Source of the DNA: Clostridiales bacterium
GTDB lineage: Bacteria; Bacillota; Clostridia; Christensenellales; Borkfalkiaceae
Direction of reading: 5' to 3'
Length of the DNA: 49,099 nucleotides
NCBI GenBank assembly: GCA_015055545.1
Contig: SVHY01000013.1
Coordinates: forward strand, 1-49,099
This document shows positions 32,380-40,248 of the stretch, one piece after another. Positions within the stretch are counted from its first letter, which is position 1, and each line of letters begins with the position of its first letter. The position numbers and the translations under genes were made by a program. The notes under the pieces were generated by a model that had not been told where the DNA came from, did not search any database, and was given only the letters and a program-made list of their open reading frames with translations.

Positions 32380-33695
32380 GAAAAATCTATAAAAAACTTT
32401 CTCTGTTCGCACTCGGCGTTTTATGTTGCGCTACTTGCGTTAGCGGCGGATTGTTTTCCGCACACACGGAAGCGGAAACGACGCTCAGTACAGTGGACAT
32501 AGAAGAAGAATACACAATCGGCGAAACGGTAACCGTGCCAGACGCAACCATTACGGTGGACGGGACGGCGTATGAAGCGACGAAAACACTCGTGTATCCC
32601 AACGGCAACACCGCCGCAGTAGACAGCGCGGTTATGCGGATGAGCGGCGAATATCAAATCGTCTACAAAGCTATGGTTGACGGAAAATTATACGAAGAAA
32701 CGGTTACCTTTTTGGTGCTGACGGACAGATATTCCGTAAGTAGTGAAAATTCTTCCGTGAAGTATGGCACGAATTCGTATTTAGGCGATATGCAAGGTTT
32801 GAATTTGACTTTGGCGCAGGGCGATACGTTTACTTATAACCGCGTTATCAATCTTAACGAAGTAACGCAAGCGGAAGAACTTATCCGTTTTTATTATACG
32901 CCGGCGGTAAAAGGCGAAGGGGAAGTAAATCAAACGTATATCGTATTGACGGATATCTACAACCCCGATAACTTCGTGCGCGTACAATACAATTCGCGTA
33001 TTCACGATATCGGTTATGCGTGGGATAGACTGTTTATCAGTGCGGGTGCAAACGGTCAAGACTTAAAGGGTATGGAATATTCGCCCAAAAACGGTTCGTT
33101 AGAATATGAAGGCAATATATATAAACTGCACGTCAATAACTTTTTCGGTATGGCGTCGCAATCGTCTTGGACGGGGGAATTGACGCACATTCACGAAACG
33201 TTTGCGGAGAATTACAATTATCTTCAATTCGATTATGCCGCGCGGAAATTATACGCACACCCGTATAATTTTTATAAATCCAGAAATATGATTGTTGATT
33301 TAGACGAACCGCTTTTGTATGGCGACAATTTATGGCAAGGGTTTACGACGGGCGAAGTGATTATGTCGATTCATTGCGAAAACTACGCCTCCACCGAAGC
33401 GAATTTCTTCATTTCCGATATTATCGACGGGGAATTGGCGGAAACGCCGTTTAAAGACGAGGTTGCTCCCGATATCGTTTTGGATATGCAGGATTATTCG
33501 GAAACAGACTTGCCGAAGGCGTATATCAACAAACCCTATCGTGTATTTGACGCAACAGCCTATGACAACTTAGAAGGCGTTAAGCAAGTGGAAGTGAATG
33601 TATATTATAACTACCACGGTTCGGGTAGAAGTTTAGTGCAAATCACGGACGGTGTGTTTACGCCTAAACGCACGGGTGAGTATACCATTGTATGA
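32376..33695 (+). CDS. Secreted surface protein, 5' part of a frameshift-split gene
   Basis: 439 aa, AGGAGG upstream and a four-base overlap with the permease gene. Seen: signal peptide (about residues 1-33), an Ig-like N-terminal domain, a large beta-rich domain (about 110-350) that looks like a lectin/laminin-G-type jelly roll (YSVSSENSSVKYG...), then a second Ig-like domain ending abruptly at GEYTIV. In such domains YTA-type residues normally follow, but a TGA stop is met here. The reading frame resumes at once in another frame (next entry). Probably a glycan-binding or transporter-accessory surface protein of the sialic-acid operon. Confidence 0.8.
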   Translation: MRKIYKKLSLFALGVLCCATCVSGGLFSAHTEAETTLSTVDIEEEYTIGETVTVPDATITVDGTAYEATKTLVYPNGNTAAVDSAVMRMSGEYQIVYKAMVDGKLYEETVTFLVLTDRYSVSSENSSVKYGTNSYLGDMQGLNLTLAQGDTFTYNRVINLNEVTQAEELIRFYYTPAVKGEGEVNQTYIVLTDIYNPDNFVRVQYNSRIHDIGYAWDRLFISAGANGQDLKGMEYSPKNGSLEYEGNIYKLHVNNFFGMASQSSWTGELTHIHETFAENYNYLQFDYAARKLYAHPYNFYKSRNMIVDLDEPLLYGDNLWQGFTTGEVIMSIHCENYASTEANFFISDIIDGELAETPFKDEVAPDIVLDMQDYSETDLPKAYINKPYRVFDATAYDNLEGVKQVEVNVYYNYHGSGRSLVQITDGVFTPKRTGEYTIV

Positions 33696-36042
33696 TACGA
33701 TTGACGAAGCGATTGCAGAGCTGAATTGTTCGTTTACGCTTAATCTTTCCGACGCTACGGCAAATATGCTTGCTATGGAAGAAAAGACGTTGACGGCAAC
33801 CTATAAAAACGGCGATACGGATACGGGCTTGGATTTGGCGTTTAAGTGGACGAGCGACGATGAAAGCGTAGTAAAAGTGGAAAACGGCAAACTGTTTGCA
33901 ACGGGTGCAGGCGAAGCGACGGTTAGCGTCAGCGTACTCGGTCAAACGCAAAACTGTACGGTAAGCGTAACGGACGAACGCCAAGTGCAAACGCTTGACG
34001 CAGTCGATTACGATTTGTCCGTTGGCGGCAATTTAGCAATCACGGGCTTAAGCGGTACGGCGCAAACGGCGTACGTAACGGCAGTAAAAGGCGAGGAACG
34101 CGTTGAACTTCCCGCAACCTTAAACGGCGATACCGTTACGGTTGCCGAAACCGACGTAAAAGCACTTTCCACCGGCGTATGGACGTTTACCGTAAACACC
34201 AGTGCAACCACCGCCACGGTAGAAGTAACGGTTGCGACGTACGTTGTTTCCAATTATTCGGAATTTATGACGTTTTATAACGGAATGAATGCTGATGACG
34301 GTGCAAGCTCAGGTAACTATTACGTAGTACTCGACGCTAATATTGACGGCGATGCAGGTAAGGGAACGGCAAACGGAGCGGCAGATGATCATTCTATACT
34401 TACTTCGGGTAGATTTGTTGACTATAATGGCGTATTAGACGGTAGAGGTCATACGATTAACAATTTGTGGGTAAACAGAAGATTGTTTGAAACGCTATCG
34501 GGGACGATTAAGAATATATCCTTCGTTAATTACAAACAAAGAGTTGTAAATACAAGCAATGGTATCGGTGCATTCGTTGCACGCGGAACGGGTACGATCG
34601 AAAACGTTTATTTTAGCGCGACGTTTGATAACGCGGCAGGAAACGCGAAAACTTATTGTCTTATTGAAGACGATAGCTTGACGATTAAAAATATGCTTGT
34701 AAACGTTACTTATACGACGGCTAATCCTGCATACGTATTTTGTGGTACGGAAGGTGGAGCATTCAATGTCGATGTGACAAAGTTTGCGGCAGATGATATT
34801 TACGTGATCGCAAACACCACGGTTGCAGACGGCAAGGTATATTTGTATTTAGAAGGTGAAAAAGTTGATGGGACGTATACATATACGAATGGACCTGAAA
34901 TTACTTGTACGACGGTAGACGCGTTGGTTGATGCGAAAAATGCAAACGGCGATATGTTCAACAGTGCAAACGGTTGGTCTGACGTTTGGGAATTGAAAGC
35001 GGACGGTATTTATTTCGGCGGCGTGAGAGTAGAAACGCGTACGGCGAAGAAACTCGGCGTTGGCGCATACGATTACGATTTGTCTGTTGGTGGTGCATTG
35101 ACGGTGGAAAATCTTCCCACAAACGTAACGCAAGCGTTTATTACGAAAGGCACTCAAACGGTTGATTTAACGAATAAAGTAAGCGGCACGACGCTCACCG
35201 TAGACGAAACGGCGATGCAAGGTTTGGCAACAGGCGTATGGTCGCTCACGGTAATGACGGCAAGTGATGCTTACACCGCGGAAGTAACGGTTGCAACCTA
35301 CGTCATTTCCGACGATGCGACGTTGAAAACCTTTCAAACTAATTTGCCAAACACCAAAACTGATACAACGACGGTGAATTGGTACGTTGTTCTTTCGGAC
35401 AACTTTACTGCATCTACTACATGGGAAGGTCGGCATTTAGTGTTCTGTGGCGTTTTAGACGGTCGCGGACATATTATCGATGGCTTGACGGTAAGTAGAA
35501 GATTTTTAGGGTTCTTGAACGGCGGCACGATTAAAAATATAGGTTTCACGAACTATAAAAACAGTACGCAAGTAAATAGTGCTAATGATATTGCTTGCTA
35601 TTTTGTAAACAATACGACGAGTATGGGAACGATTTCCAACGTATATATGCAAGTGACGGACAGCTTTAACGCGTCGCTCGTAGGTTCTACGAATATCGCG
35701 GTGGATAACGTAGTGTTAGACGTTACGCATACGACGGATTCGAAGCTTACGAATGTTCCGTCGTACACGCAATCGTATACAGTATACAACGGCAGCACTT
35801 CTAAATATACGACGGACGATATTTACGTTATTGCAACGACGACGGTAGACGGCGCGACGGTTTCGTTTAGCAAAGACTATACGACGGACGGCAACGGCGT
35901 ATACGCAAGCGCGGGCGCGTTGGTTGATGCGAAAAATGCAAACGGCGATATGTTCAGCAGTGCAAGCGGCTGGTCTGACGTTTGGGAATTGAAAGCGGAC
36001 GGCGTTTACTTCGGTGGAGAAAAGGTTGAAAGTTTAAGCTAA
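33652..36042 (+). CDS. 3' part of the split surface protein: Big_2 domain and two Ig/beta-helix modules
   Basis: Open for 796 codons with no signal peptide and no ribosome-binding site at its GTG, and it overlaps the end of the previous frame; most likely the rest of the same gene displaced by an indel near 33695. Seen: a Big_2-like domain (about 15-110, TSDDESVVKVENGKLFATG), then two copies of a module of about 330 residues: YDYDLSVGG Ig-like part, VATYV linker, a GLUG-like right-handed beta-helix part with GVLDGRGHTI, IKNI and IENV strands, DDIYVIA, and DAKNANGDMF...GWSDVWELKADG. The module recurs once in the lipoprotein at 36160. No cell-wall anchor is visible at the C-terminus. Confidence 0.75.
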   Translation: MCLRLNARVSIPLYDTIDEAIAELNCSFTLNLSDATANMLAMEEKTLTATYKNGDTDTGLDLAFKWTSDDESVVKVENGKLFATGAGEATVSVSVLGQTQNCTVSVTDERQVQTLDAVDYDLSVGGNLAITGLSGTAQTAYVTAVKGEERVELPATLNGDTVTVAETDVKALSTGVWTFTVNTSATTATVEVTVATYVVSNYSEFMTFYNGMNADDGASSGNYYVVLDANIDGDAGKGTANGAADDHSILTSGRFVDYNGVLDGRGHTINNLWVNRRLFETLSGTIKNISFVNYKQRVVNTSNGIGAFVARGTGTIENVYFSATFDNAAGNAKTYCLIEDDSLTIKNMLVNVTYTTANPAYVFCGTEGGAFNVDVTKFAADDIYVIANTTVADGKVYLYLEGEKVDGTYTYTNGPEITCTTVDALVDAKNANGDMFNSANGWSDVWELKADGIYFGGVRVETRTAKKLGVGAYDYDLSVGGALTVENLPTNVTQAFITKGTQTVDLTNKVSGTTLTVDETAMQGLATGVWSLTVMTASDAYTAEVTVATYVISDDATLKTFQTNLPNTKTDTTTVNWYVVLSDNFTASTTWEGRHLVFCGVLDGRGHIIDGLTVSRRFLGFLNGGTIKNIGFTNYKNSTQVNSANDIACYFVNNTTSMGTISNVYMQVTDSFNASLVGSTNIAVDNVVLDVTHTTDSKLTNVPSYTQSYTVYNGSTSKYTTDDIYVIATTTVDGATVSFSKDYTTDGNGVYASAGALVDAKNANGDMFSSASGWSDVWELKADGVYFGGEKVESLS
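34921..35007 (+). repeat. Near-identical direct repeat, module end, copy 1
   Basis: Encodes ALVDAKNANGDMF and the GWSDVWELKADG region. It matches 35917-36003 at all but a few bases over about 87 bases, 996 bases (332 codons) apart, in the same frame. Recombination between the two would remove exactly one module. Confidence 0.85.
35917..36003 (+). repeat. Near-identical direct repeat, module end, copy 2
   Basis: Second copy of the repeat at 34921-35007. The two modules are much less alike elsewhere, so this end has been copied or corrected recently. Confidence 0.85.
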
Positions 36043-36054
36043 AAAATTAAGAAG

Positions 36055-36134
36055 TCATTCTGGAATGGAGCGTAGCGAAATGATAGAATCTCATAAATAT
36101 ACAGATGGGATTTTATCGCTACGCTCCCGAATGA
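36055..36134. repeat. Imperfect long palindrome (family C) after the surface-protein gene
   Basis: Outer arms TCATTC / GAATGA, inner perfect 12-bp arms GGAGCGTAGCGA (36067-36078) / TCGCTACGCTCC (36116-36127), and a partly paired GAATCTCAT / ATGGGATT in the loop. It resembles the widespread GTCATTCTGAG...AGAATCTC type of palindromic intergenic repeat, from memory. Only one copy in the window; not related to families A or B. Confidence 0.8.
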
Positions 36135-36159
36135 CGACGTATTGGATAAAGGATTTTTT

Positions 36160-37296
36160 ATGAAAAAAATAGGTTTAACGGTGTTGTTGGCAAGTATACT
36201 GGCAACGGGGTTGTTGGTTGCTTGCGAATCGGGTACGGGCAACGCGAACAATAACAATAATAACGTTGGGAACAACGACGATACGCTCACGTTTATTGAA
36301 AAGGCGGATTACGATTTATCCGACGAAGAGGCAGGAGTATTGTTGCTTGGCAGAGTAGAGGGCGACGTGCAAAGTATTATTGCCGTCAAAGGCGATGAGA
36401 GCAAAAATATTACGCGAAACGCGAGTAAAAAGGACGGCGAACTTGCCGTTGATAAAGAGCTTATGCAAGGGTTATCGGCAGGCGTTTGGACGTTTACCGT
36501 AACTACGGATGAAACGACGTACGTTTCGGAAGTTACCGTCGCGACGTATATTTTATCCGATTATTACGAATTTAGAGATTTTCATACGGCAACCAAAAAC
36601 GGTGCAACGGCAACGGCGGATTGGTACGTGTTATTAGACGGAGATATTAACGCGTCGGATAGCGCGACGGGCAGTCGAATGTTAGGCAACGGGAAGTGGT
36701 GTTCTTTCAACGGTGTGTTCGACGGCAGGGGGCATACAATCTCGAATTTGCAAGCCAACCGATATTTGTTCCGTTACGTAAACGGGACGATTCAAAACGT
36801 AGCGTTTACGGATTATACGCAATACGGTACGTTGCATGAAGAGTATGCGTGTTTTGTAGAACAAGGCACGGGTACGATCAAAAACGTTTATTTTCAAGCG
36901 AGCGTTCCTGAAGATTCGTTTGTGGCGTTTACAGGTTTGAAAATTGAAAACGTGGTATTGGATATGACGTATACAGGGGCTACGCCTACGCACGTATTAT
37001 TCGGTGGCGACGAAAGCAATTTAATGATGGCAGACAACGCGCTTTCCCCTGCGTATACTTCGGATAATATTTACGTAATCGCGAAATCGCAAGTGGAAAA
37101 CGGCGAAGTGTATTTCAGTCGGTTATACCGTGAAACAAACGGCTCGTATTTTGCGGTTCATTCCCAAGAAGAAGTATATTTAAGCAGTAAAATGCTTGTC
37201 AATCGCAGAAATCAAGACGGGAAAATGTTTGACGGAAGTAAAGGTTGGTCTAAGTACTGGAACATAGTTGACGGCGACGTGGCGTTTGGGAAATAA
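36160..37296 (+). CDS. Lipoprotein with one Ig/beta-helix module
   Basis: 378 aa from ATG 36160, with AAAGGA upstream. Seen: signal peptide with lipobox LVAC (Cys about residue 22), an Asn-rich linker, and one full copy of the module in the preceding gene: ADYDLSDEEAG, SAGVWTFTV, EVTVATYILSD, GVFDGRGHTISNL, GTGTIKNVYF, DNIYVIAKS, and NQDGKMFDGSKGWSKYWN. The same order of elements shows common ancestry with both modules of the split gene. Membrane-anchored outside the cell; probably works with the sialic-acid importer or a surface glycan. No catalytic residues recognised. Confidence 0.82.
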   Translation: MKKIGLTVLLASILATGLLVACESGTGNANNNNNNVGNNDDTLTFIEKADYDLSDEEAGVLLLGRVEGDVQSIIAVKGDESKNITRNASKKDGELAVDKELMQGLSAGVWTFTVTTDETTYVSEVTVATYILSDYYEFRDFHTATKNGATATADWYVLLDGDINASDSATGSRMLGNGKWCSFNGVFDGRGHTISNLQANRYLFRYVNGTIQNVAFTDYTQYGTLHEEYACFVEQGTGTIKNVYFQASVPEDSFVAFTGLKIENVVLDMTYTGATPTHVLFGGDESNLMMADNALSPAYTSDNIYVIAKSQVENGEVYFSRLYRETNGSYFAVHSQEEVYLSSKMLVNRRNQDGKMFDGSKGWSKYWNIVDGDVAFGK

Positions 37297-37429
37297 CCGT
37301 AAACGTTCTGCGAATAAAAATATTGCGAAAGCCTTAACTGCCGATAAAGCGGTGGTTTGCGCACTCGTAAAACGGTTGCCTTATACTACGTTGAAAGCCG
37401 CAGGTATAAAAATCGAAAAAACGGTCTAT

Positions 37430-37457
37430 AATCCTTCCCGCATGGGAGGGATTTTTT
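37430..37457 (+). terminator. Hairpin that contains the ribosome-binding site of the next gene
   Basis: AATCCTTCCC (37430-37439) pairs with GGGAGGGATT (37444-37453) around loop GCAT, followed by a T run to 37457; the next ATG is 37458. It looks like an intrinsic terminator, yet GGAGGG (37445-37450) is also the natural ribosome-binding site of the gene that starts there. Confidence 0.75.
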
Positions 37458-37892
37458 ATGCGGTTTCGTGGGTTTTTGACAACGGCTATTGCTTGCGCGT
37501 TCTTCCTTTGCGCGTGCGTGGGCTTGCGCGCGTATCATATCTCTACTTTCGCGCATATCCGCGGCGCGCATACCTTTTATCTCGATAATCCGTCCTCGCA
37601 AGCGCTGACCAAAACCAACCTTTCGTTCTCGGATTTGCCGCGCGTGAACGGCGAAAGCGTAGTCTTTGCCCTGCAAAATCAAAACCCTGATACGCTCGTA
37701 AACGAAATCGCCGCGCAATACCGCGCCCAAATCCTATTCACCGAACGGGCGGGGGATACGATTTCCTATTACGGTTATTCGCGTGAGCTGGGGCGCGGGG
37801 TTGTGCTTTGCGGCGTACCTGTGAATTTGCATATCGCGCTTTCCCCTGACCGCGCGGCGGTGGGAACGCCTTTAATTTTCGGCGGGTTTTGA
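37458..37892 (+). CDS. Small exported protein, possibly YwmB-like
   Basis: 144 aa. Seen: an N-terminal hydrophobic signal (about 5-22, FLTTAIACAFFLCACVGL) and a soluble domain ending with DTISYYGYSREL, VPVNLHIAL and VGTPLIFGG. That ending resembles YwmB (DUF1779) proteins, which sit near murA-spoIID-spoIIQ in Bacillota; the next gene here is SpoIIQ-like, which supports the idea. It is shorter than typical YwmB. Identification is tentative. Its ribosome-binding site lies in the strand of a hairpin. Confidence 0.5.
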   Translation: MRFRGFLTTAIACAFFLCACVGLRAYHISTFAHIRGAHTFYLDNPSSQALTKTNLSFSDLPRVNGESVVFALQNQNPDTLVNEIAAQYRAQILFTERAGDTISYYGYSRELGRGVVLCGVPVNLHIALSPDRAAVGTPLIFGGF

Positions 37893-37964
37893 AAATTTTG
37901 CGTATAATTTCCGAAAAATTGGGCAAACATTTACATACCAAAAGTTTTTCGGAGGATTGAAAGC

Positions 37965-38672
37965 ATGAAAGAGCAAAACGAAAAGGAACAAGAAAAAACC
38001 AAAGACAAAGAAAAGACCAAGACCAAAATCAAGAGCAAGAGAAAGCGTGTGAACGGCGAAAAGCGGTTCTATATCCTTACCGCGCTCGGTTGCGCGGCGG
38101 CGTTGACTGCGATTATCACGGTGGCGGTAGCCGTGTCGAGAAACGCCGACGAGGACGTAACGCTGGATAACGGCAACGAACAAACGCAACCTACGCCCGA
38201 CGACGAACAAACGGGTACGCCCGACGATAACGATAACGAACAGGTAATCGTTACGCCCCAAGGCATGGTTGCGCCCTTGGAAACGGTGTCCGTTTTGAAC
38301 GAATACGGGTTCTACCATAACCAAACCGTGAACGCGTACTACCTGCACGAGGGGGTGGATTTTGCCGCGGAAGCGGGTACTGCGGTACTTGCCGTAGAAT
38401 CGGGTACAATCGAAAGCATTTATAAAGGCGACCTGCTTTCGGGTACGGAAATCGTCGTAGACCACGGCGACGGCTTGAAATCGCTCTATCGGTTCGTAAC
38501 CGAAGTGGACGGTTTGACCGTGGGCGACAGCGTGGAAAAGGGCGAACAAATCGCTACCGTAGCCGAAGCCAACGGCAACGAGTATAAAGACGGTGCGCAT
38601 TTGCATTTTGAAGTGTATAAAAACGACGTCGTCGTCGATCCCAACGTCTATCTTACCTTGGAAGAAAAATAA
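37965..38672 (+). CDS. spoIIQ: SpoIIQ-like M23 peptidase-family protein
   Basis: 235 aa, TCGGAGG before the ATG. Seen: a very lysine-rich cytosolic N-terminus, one membrane segment (about 36-57), an acidic Pro/Thr-rich linker (61-92), and an LytM/M23 domain with HEGVD (His128, Asp132) and HLHFEV (His212, His214). The zinc residues are intact, as in clostridial SpoIIQ and unlike the inactive Bacillus form. SpoIIQ spans the forespore membrane and docks with SpoIIIAH. A general cell-wall M23 hydrolase is the alternative. A GTATA...GGGCAAACA pair at 37902-37929 loosely resembles a SigF promoter with a short spacer. Confidence 0.72.
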   Translation: MKEQNEKEQEKTKDKEKTKTKIKSKRKRVNGEKRFYILTALGCAAALTAIITVAVAVSRNADEDVTLDNGNEQTQPTPDDEQTGTPDDNDNEQVIVTPQGMVAPLETVSVLNEYGFYHNQTVNAYYLHEGVDFAAEAGTAVLAVESGTIESIYKGDLLSGTEIVVDHGDGLKSLYRFVTEVDGLTVGDSVEKGEQIATVAEANGNEYKDGAHLHFEVYKNDVVVDPNVYLTLEEK

Positions 38673-38693
38673 ACCTTATCTTCTGTTATTGCT

Positions 38694-38730
38694 CCGTTTA
38701 CGCAAAAACGCGCAAACGGGGCGTTTTTTT
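38694..38730 (+). terminator. Terminator after SpoIIQ-like gene
   Basis: CCGTTT (38694-38699) / AAACGG (38714-38719) with an inner GCG/CGC stem, then a run of T residues. The rest of the gap to 38910 is AT-rich with no gene. Confidence 0.7.
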
Positions 38731-38834
38731 GCCTTTTCAATCAATTTTTTCGTCGCGGTCAATCGACAAAATCGATTAAACGCAAAATTTTATCAATTTT
38801 TTCGATTATTTTTTAAAAAACGGGGTATTTGCGG

Positions 38835-38863
38835 TTGCATTATTTTGAAAAACAATGTAGAAT
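38835..38863 (+). promoter_or_regulatory. Promoter of aminotransferase gene
   Basis: TTGCAT (38835-38840), 17 bases, TAGAAT (38858-38863). Confidence 0.6.
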
Positions 38864-38910
38864 AGTATGGTAATAAATTTGAAGGACTATAAGAAGTAGG
38901 AGCAAAGCAG

Positions 38911-40110
38911 ATGAAGAACAGAATAGCAAACAGAATGACTACCATATCGCCGTCGTTGACGTTGGCGATATCGGCGAAGGCGAAAGCGATGAAAGCGGCG
39001 GGGGAATCCGTCGTATCGTTCGGGGTGGGCGAACCCGATTTCAACACGCCCGATCGCATTATTAACGCGGCGAAAGTTGCGCTTGACGACGGGCAAACGA
39101 AATACACGCCCTCGTCGGGCTTGTTGCCGCTTAGAAAGGCGATTTGCGAAAAGTTTAAAAAAGACAACGGTTTAGACTACGAACCGTCGCAAATTATCGT
39201 TTCTAACGGTGCGAAACATTCCATTTTTAACGCTTGTTTCGCCGTTTTAGAACCGGGCGACGAAGTGATTATTCCCGCGCCCTATTGGCTCACGTATCCC
39301 GAAGTGGTGAAAGTGTGCGGGGCTACGCCCGTGTATATCGACTGCAAAAAGGAGAACAAGTTTAAGTTCACGGCGGAAGATTTGAAAAAGGCGATTACGC
39401 CCAAAACGAAAATGCTTATCTTCAATTCCCCGTCCAACCCCACGGGCGCGGTGTACGACGAAGCAGAAGTGCGCGCGATTGCGAAAGTATGCGAGGACGC
39501 GGAAATTTTCGTGCTTGCCGACGAGATTTACGAAAAACTTTGTTATAACGGCGTAAAGGCGTTCTCGATTGCCAAGTGTAGCGAGAAGATGAAAGATTTG
39601 ACCATTACCATTAACGGCGTTTCCAAAACGTACGCGATGACGGGTTGGCGCGTGGGTTATCTCGCCGCGCCCAAGGACGTTGCAAAGGCTATCGATTCTT
39701 TCCAAAGCCACGCTACGAGCAACGCTTGCTCTATTTCGCAATACGCGACGATAGAGGCTTTGCAATGCAGCGATGAAGAAATTCAAGCGATGGTGGACGT
39801 GTTTGATGCGCGTAGAGCTAAGCTTTTGAAACTCATTTCCGAAATCGACGGCGTGCAAGCGGTTGAACCCGACGGCGCGTTCTACGTAATGTTGGTCGTG
39901 GGCGGCGTTTACGGTAAGAAATGCGGGGATAAGGAAATCACCGATTCCGTGTCCTTTGCCGATGCGCTGTTAGAGGCGGAAAAAGTGGCAACCGTGCCCG
40001 GGGTTTCGTTCGGCGCGCCCGATTGCGTTCGACTTTCCTACGCGCTTTCCGAGTCGGATATCGAAGAAGGCTTGAAACGCATTAAGCGGTTTGTGGAGAA
40101 TTTACAATAA
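38911..40110 (+). CDS. Class I pyridoxal-phosphate aminotransferase (aspartate aminotransferase type)
   Basis: 399 aa, AGGAG upstream. Seen: GVGEPDFNTPD (substrate arm), NSPSNPTGAVYDE, ADEIYEKL, and the PLP lysine in NGVSKTYAMTGWRVGYL. These place it in the Ib aspartate aminotransferase branch, close to AspB/AspC of Bacillota; prephenate or other acceptors are possible. Cytoplasmic amino-acid metabolism. Single-gene unit with its own promoter and terminator. Confidence 0.93.
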   Translation: MKNRIANRMTTISPSLTLAISAKAKAMKAAGESVVSFGVGEPDFNTPDRIINAAKVALDDGQTKYTPSSGLLPLRKAICEKFKKDNGLDYEPSQIIVSNGAKHSIFNACFAVLEPGDEVIIPAPYWLTYPEVVKVCGATPVYIDCKKENKFKFTAEDLKKAITPKTKMLIFNSPSNPTGAVYDEAEVRAIAKVCEDAEIFVLADEIYEKLCYNGVKAFSIAKCSEKMKDLTITINGVSKTYAMTGWRVGYLAAPKDVAKAIDSFQSHATSNACSISQYATIEALQCSDEEIQAMVDVFDARRAKLLKLISEIDGVQAVEPDGAFYVMLVVGGVYGKKCGDKEITDSVSFADALLEAEKVATVPGVSFGAPDCVRLSYALSESDIEEGLKRIKRFVENLQ

Positions 40111-40126
40111 TAAGAAAGTAAAACGG

Positions 40127-40156
40127 GGGCTTGTCGCGTGCGACAAGCCCTTTTTT
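40127..40156 (+). terminator. Terminator left of the restriction cassette
   Basis: Perfect stem GGGCTTGTCGC / GCGACAAGCCC with a two-base tip, followed by six T. Its sequence (AAAACGGGGGCTTGTCG...CGACAAGCCC) closely resembles the terminator at 42970 on the other side of the cassette. Confidence 0.9.
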
Positions 40157-40165
40157 ATGTAAAAA

Positions 40166-40218
40166 ATTTCTCGTTTCTATTAAATCTGCTTGCTATTATT
40201 CGAGAAATGGAATATAAT
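40166..40218 (+). promoter_or_regulatory. Promoter with inverted repeat before the methylase gene
   Basis: TTGCTA (40190-40195), 17 bases, TATAAT (40213-40218). An inverted repeat ATTTCTCG (40166-40173) ... CGAGAAAT (40201-40208) straddles the -35 box, one arm lying between -35 and -10. Placement fits an operator, possibly for the methylase's own N-terminal DNA-binding domain. Confidence 0.65.
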
Positions 40219-40248
40219 ATAACTAATAAAAATTTTTAGGGGCTTTTT

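Noticed and set aside
33680-33705. Programmed ribosomal frameshift at the split surface-protein gene
   Set aside because: A one-base forward skip would join the frames at a TGA, as in prfB, but there is no prfB-like CTT-TGA site, no upstream Shine-Dalgarno-like stimulator and no slippery heptamer; an indel is simpler.
37268-37588. 106-codon plus frame between the lipoprotein gene and the YwmB-like gene
   Set aside because: It overlaps both genes and the hairpin, has no ribosome-binding site and the translation shows no domain.
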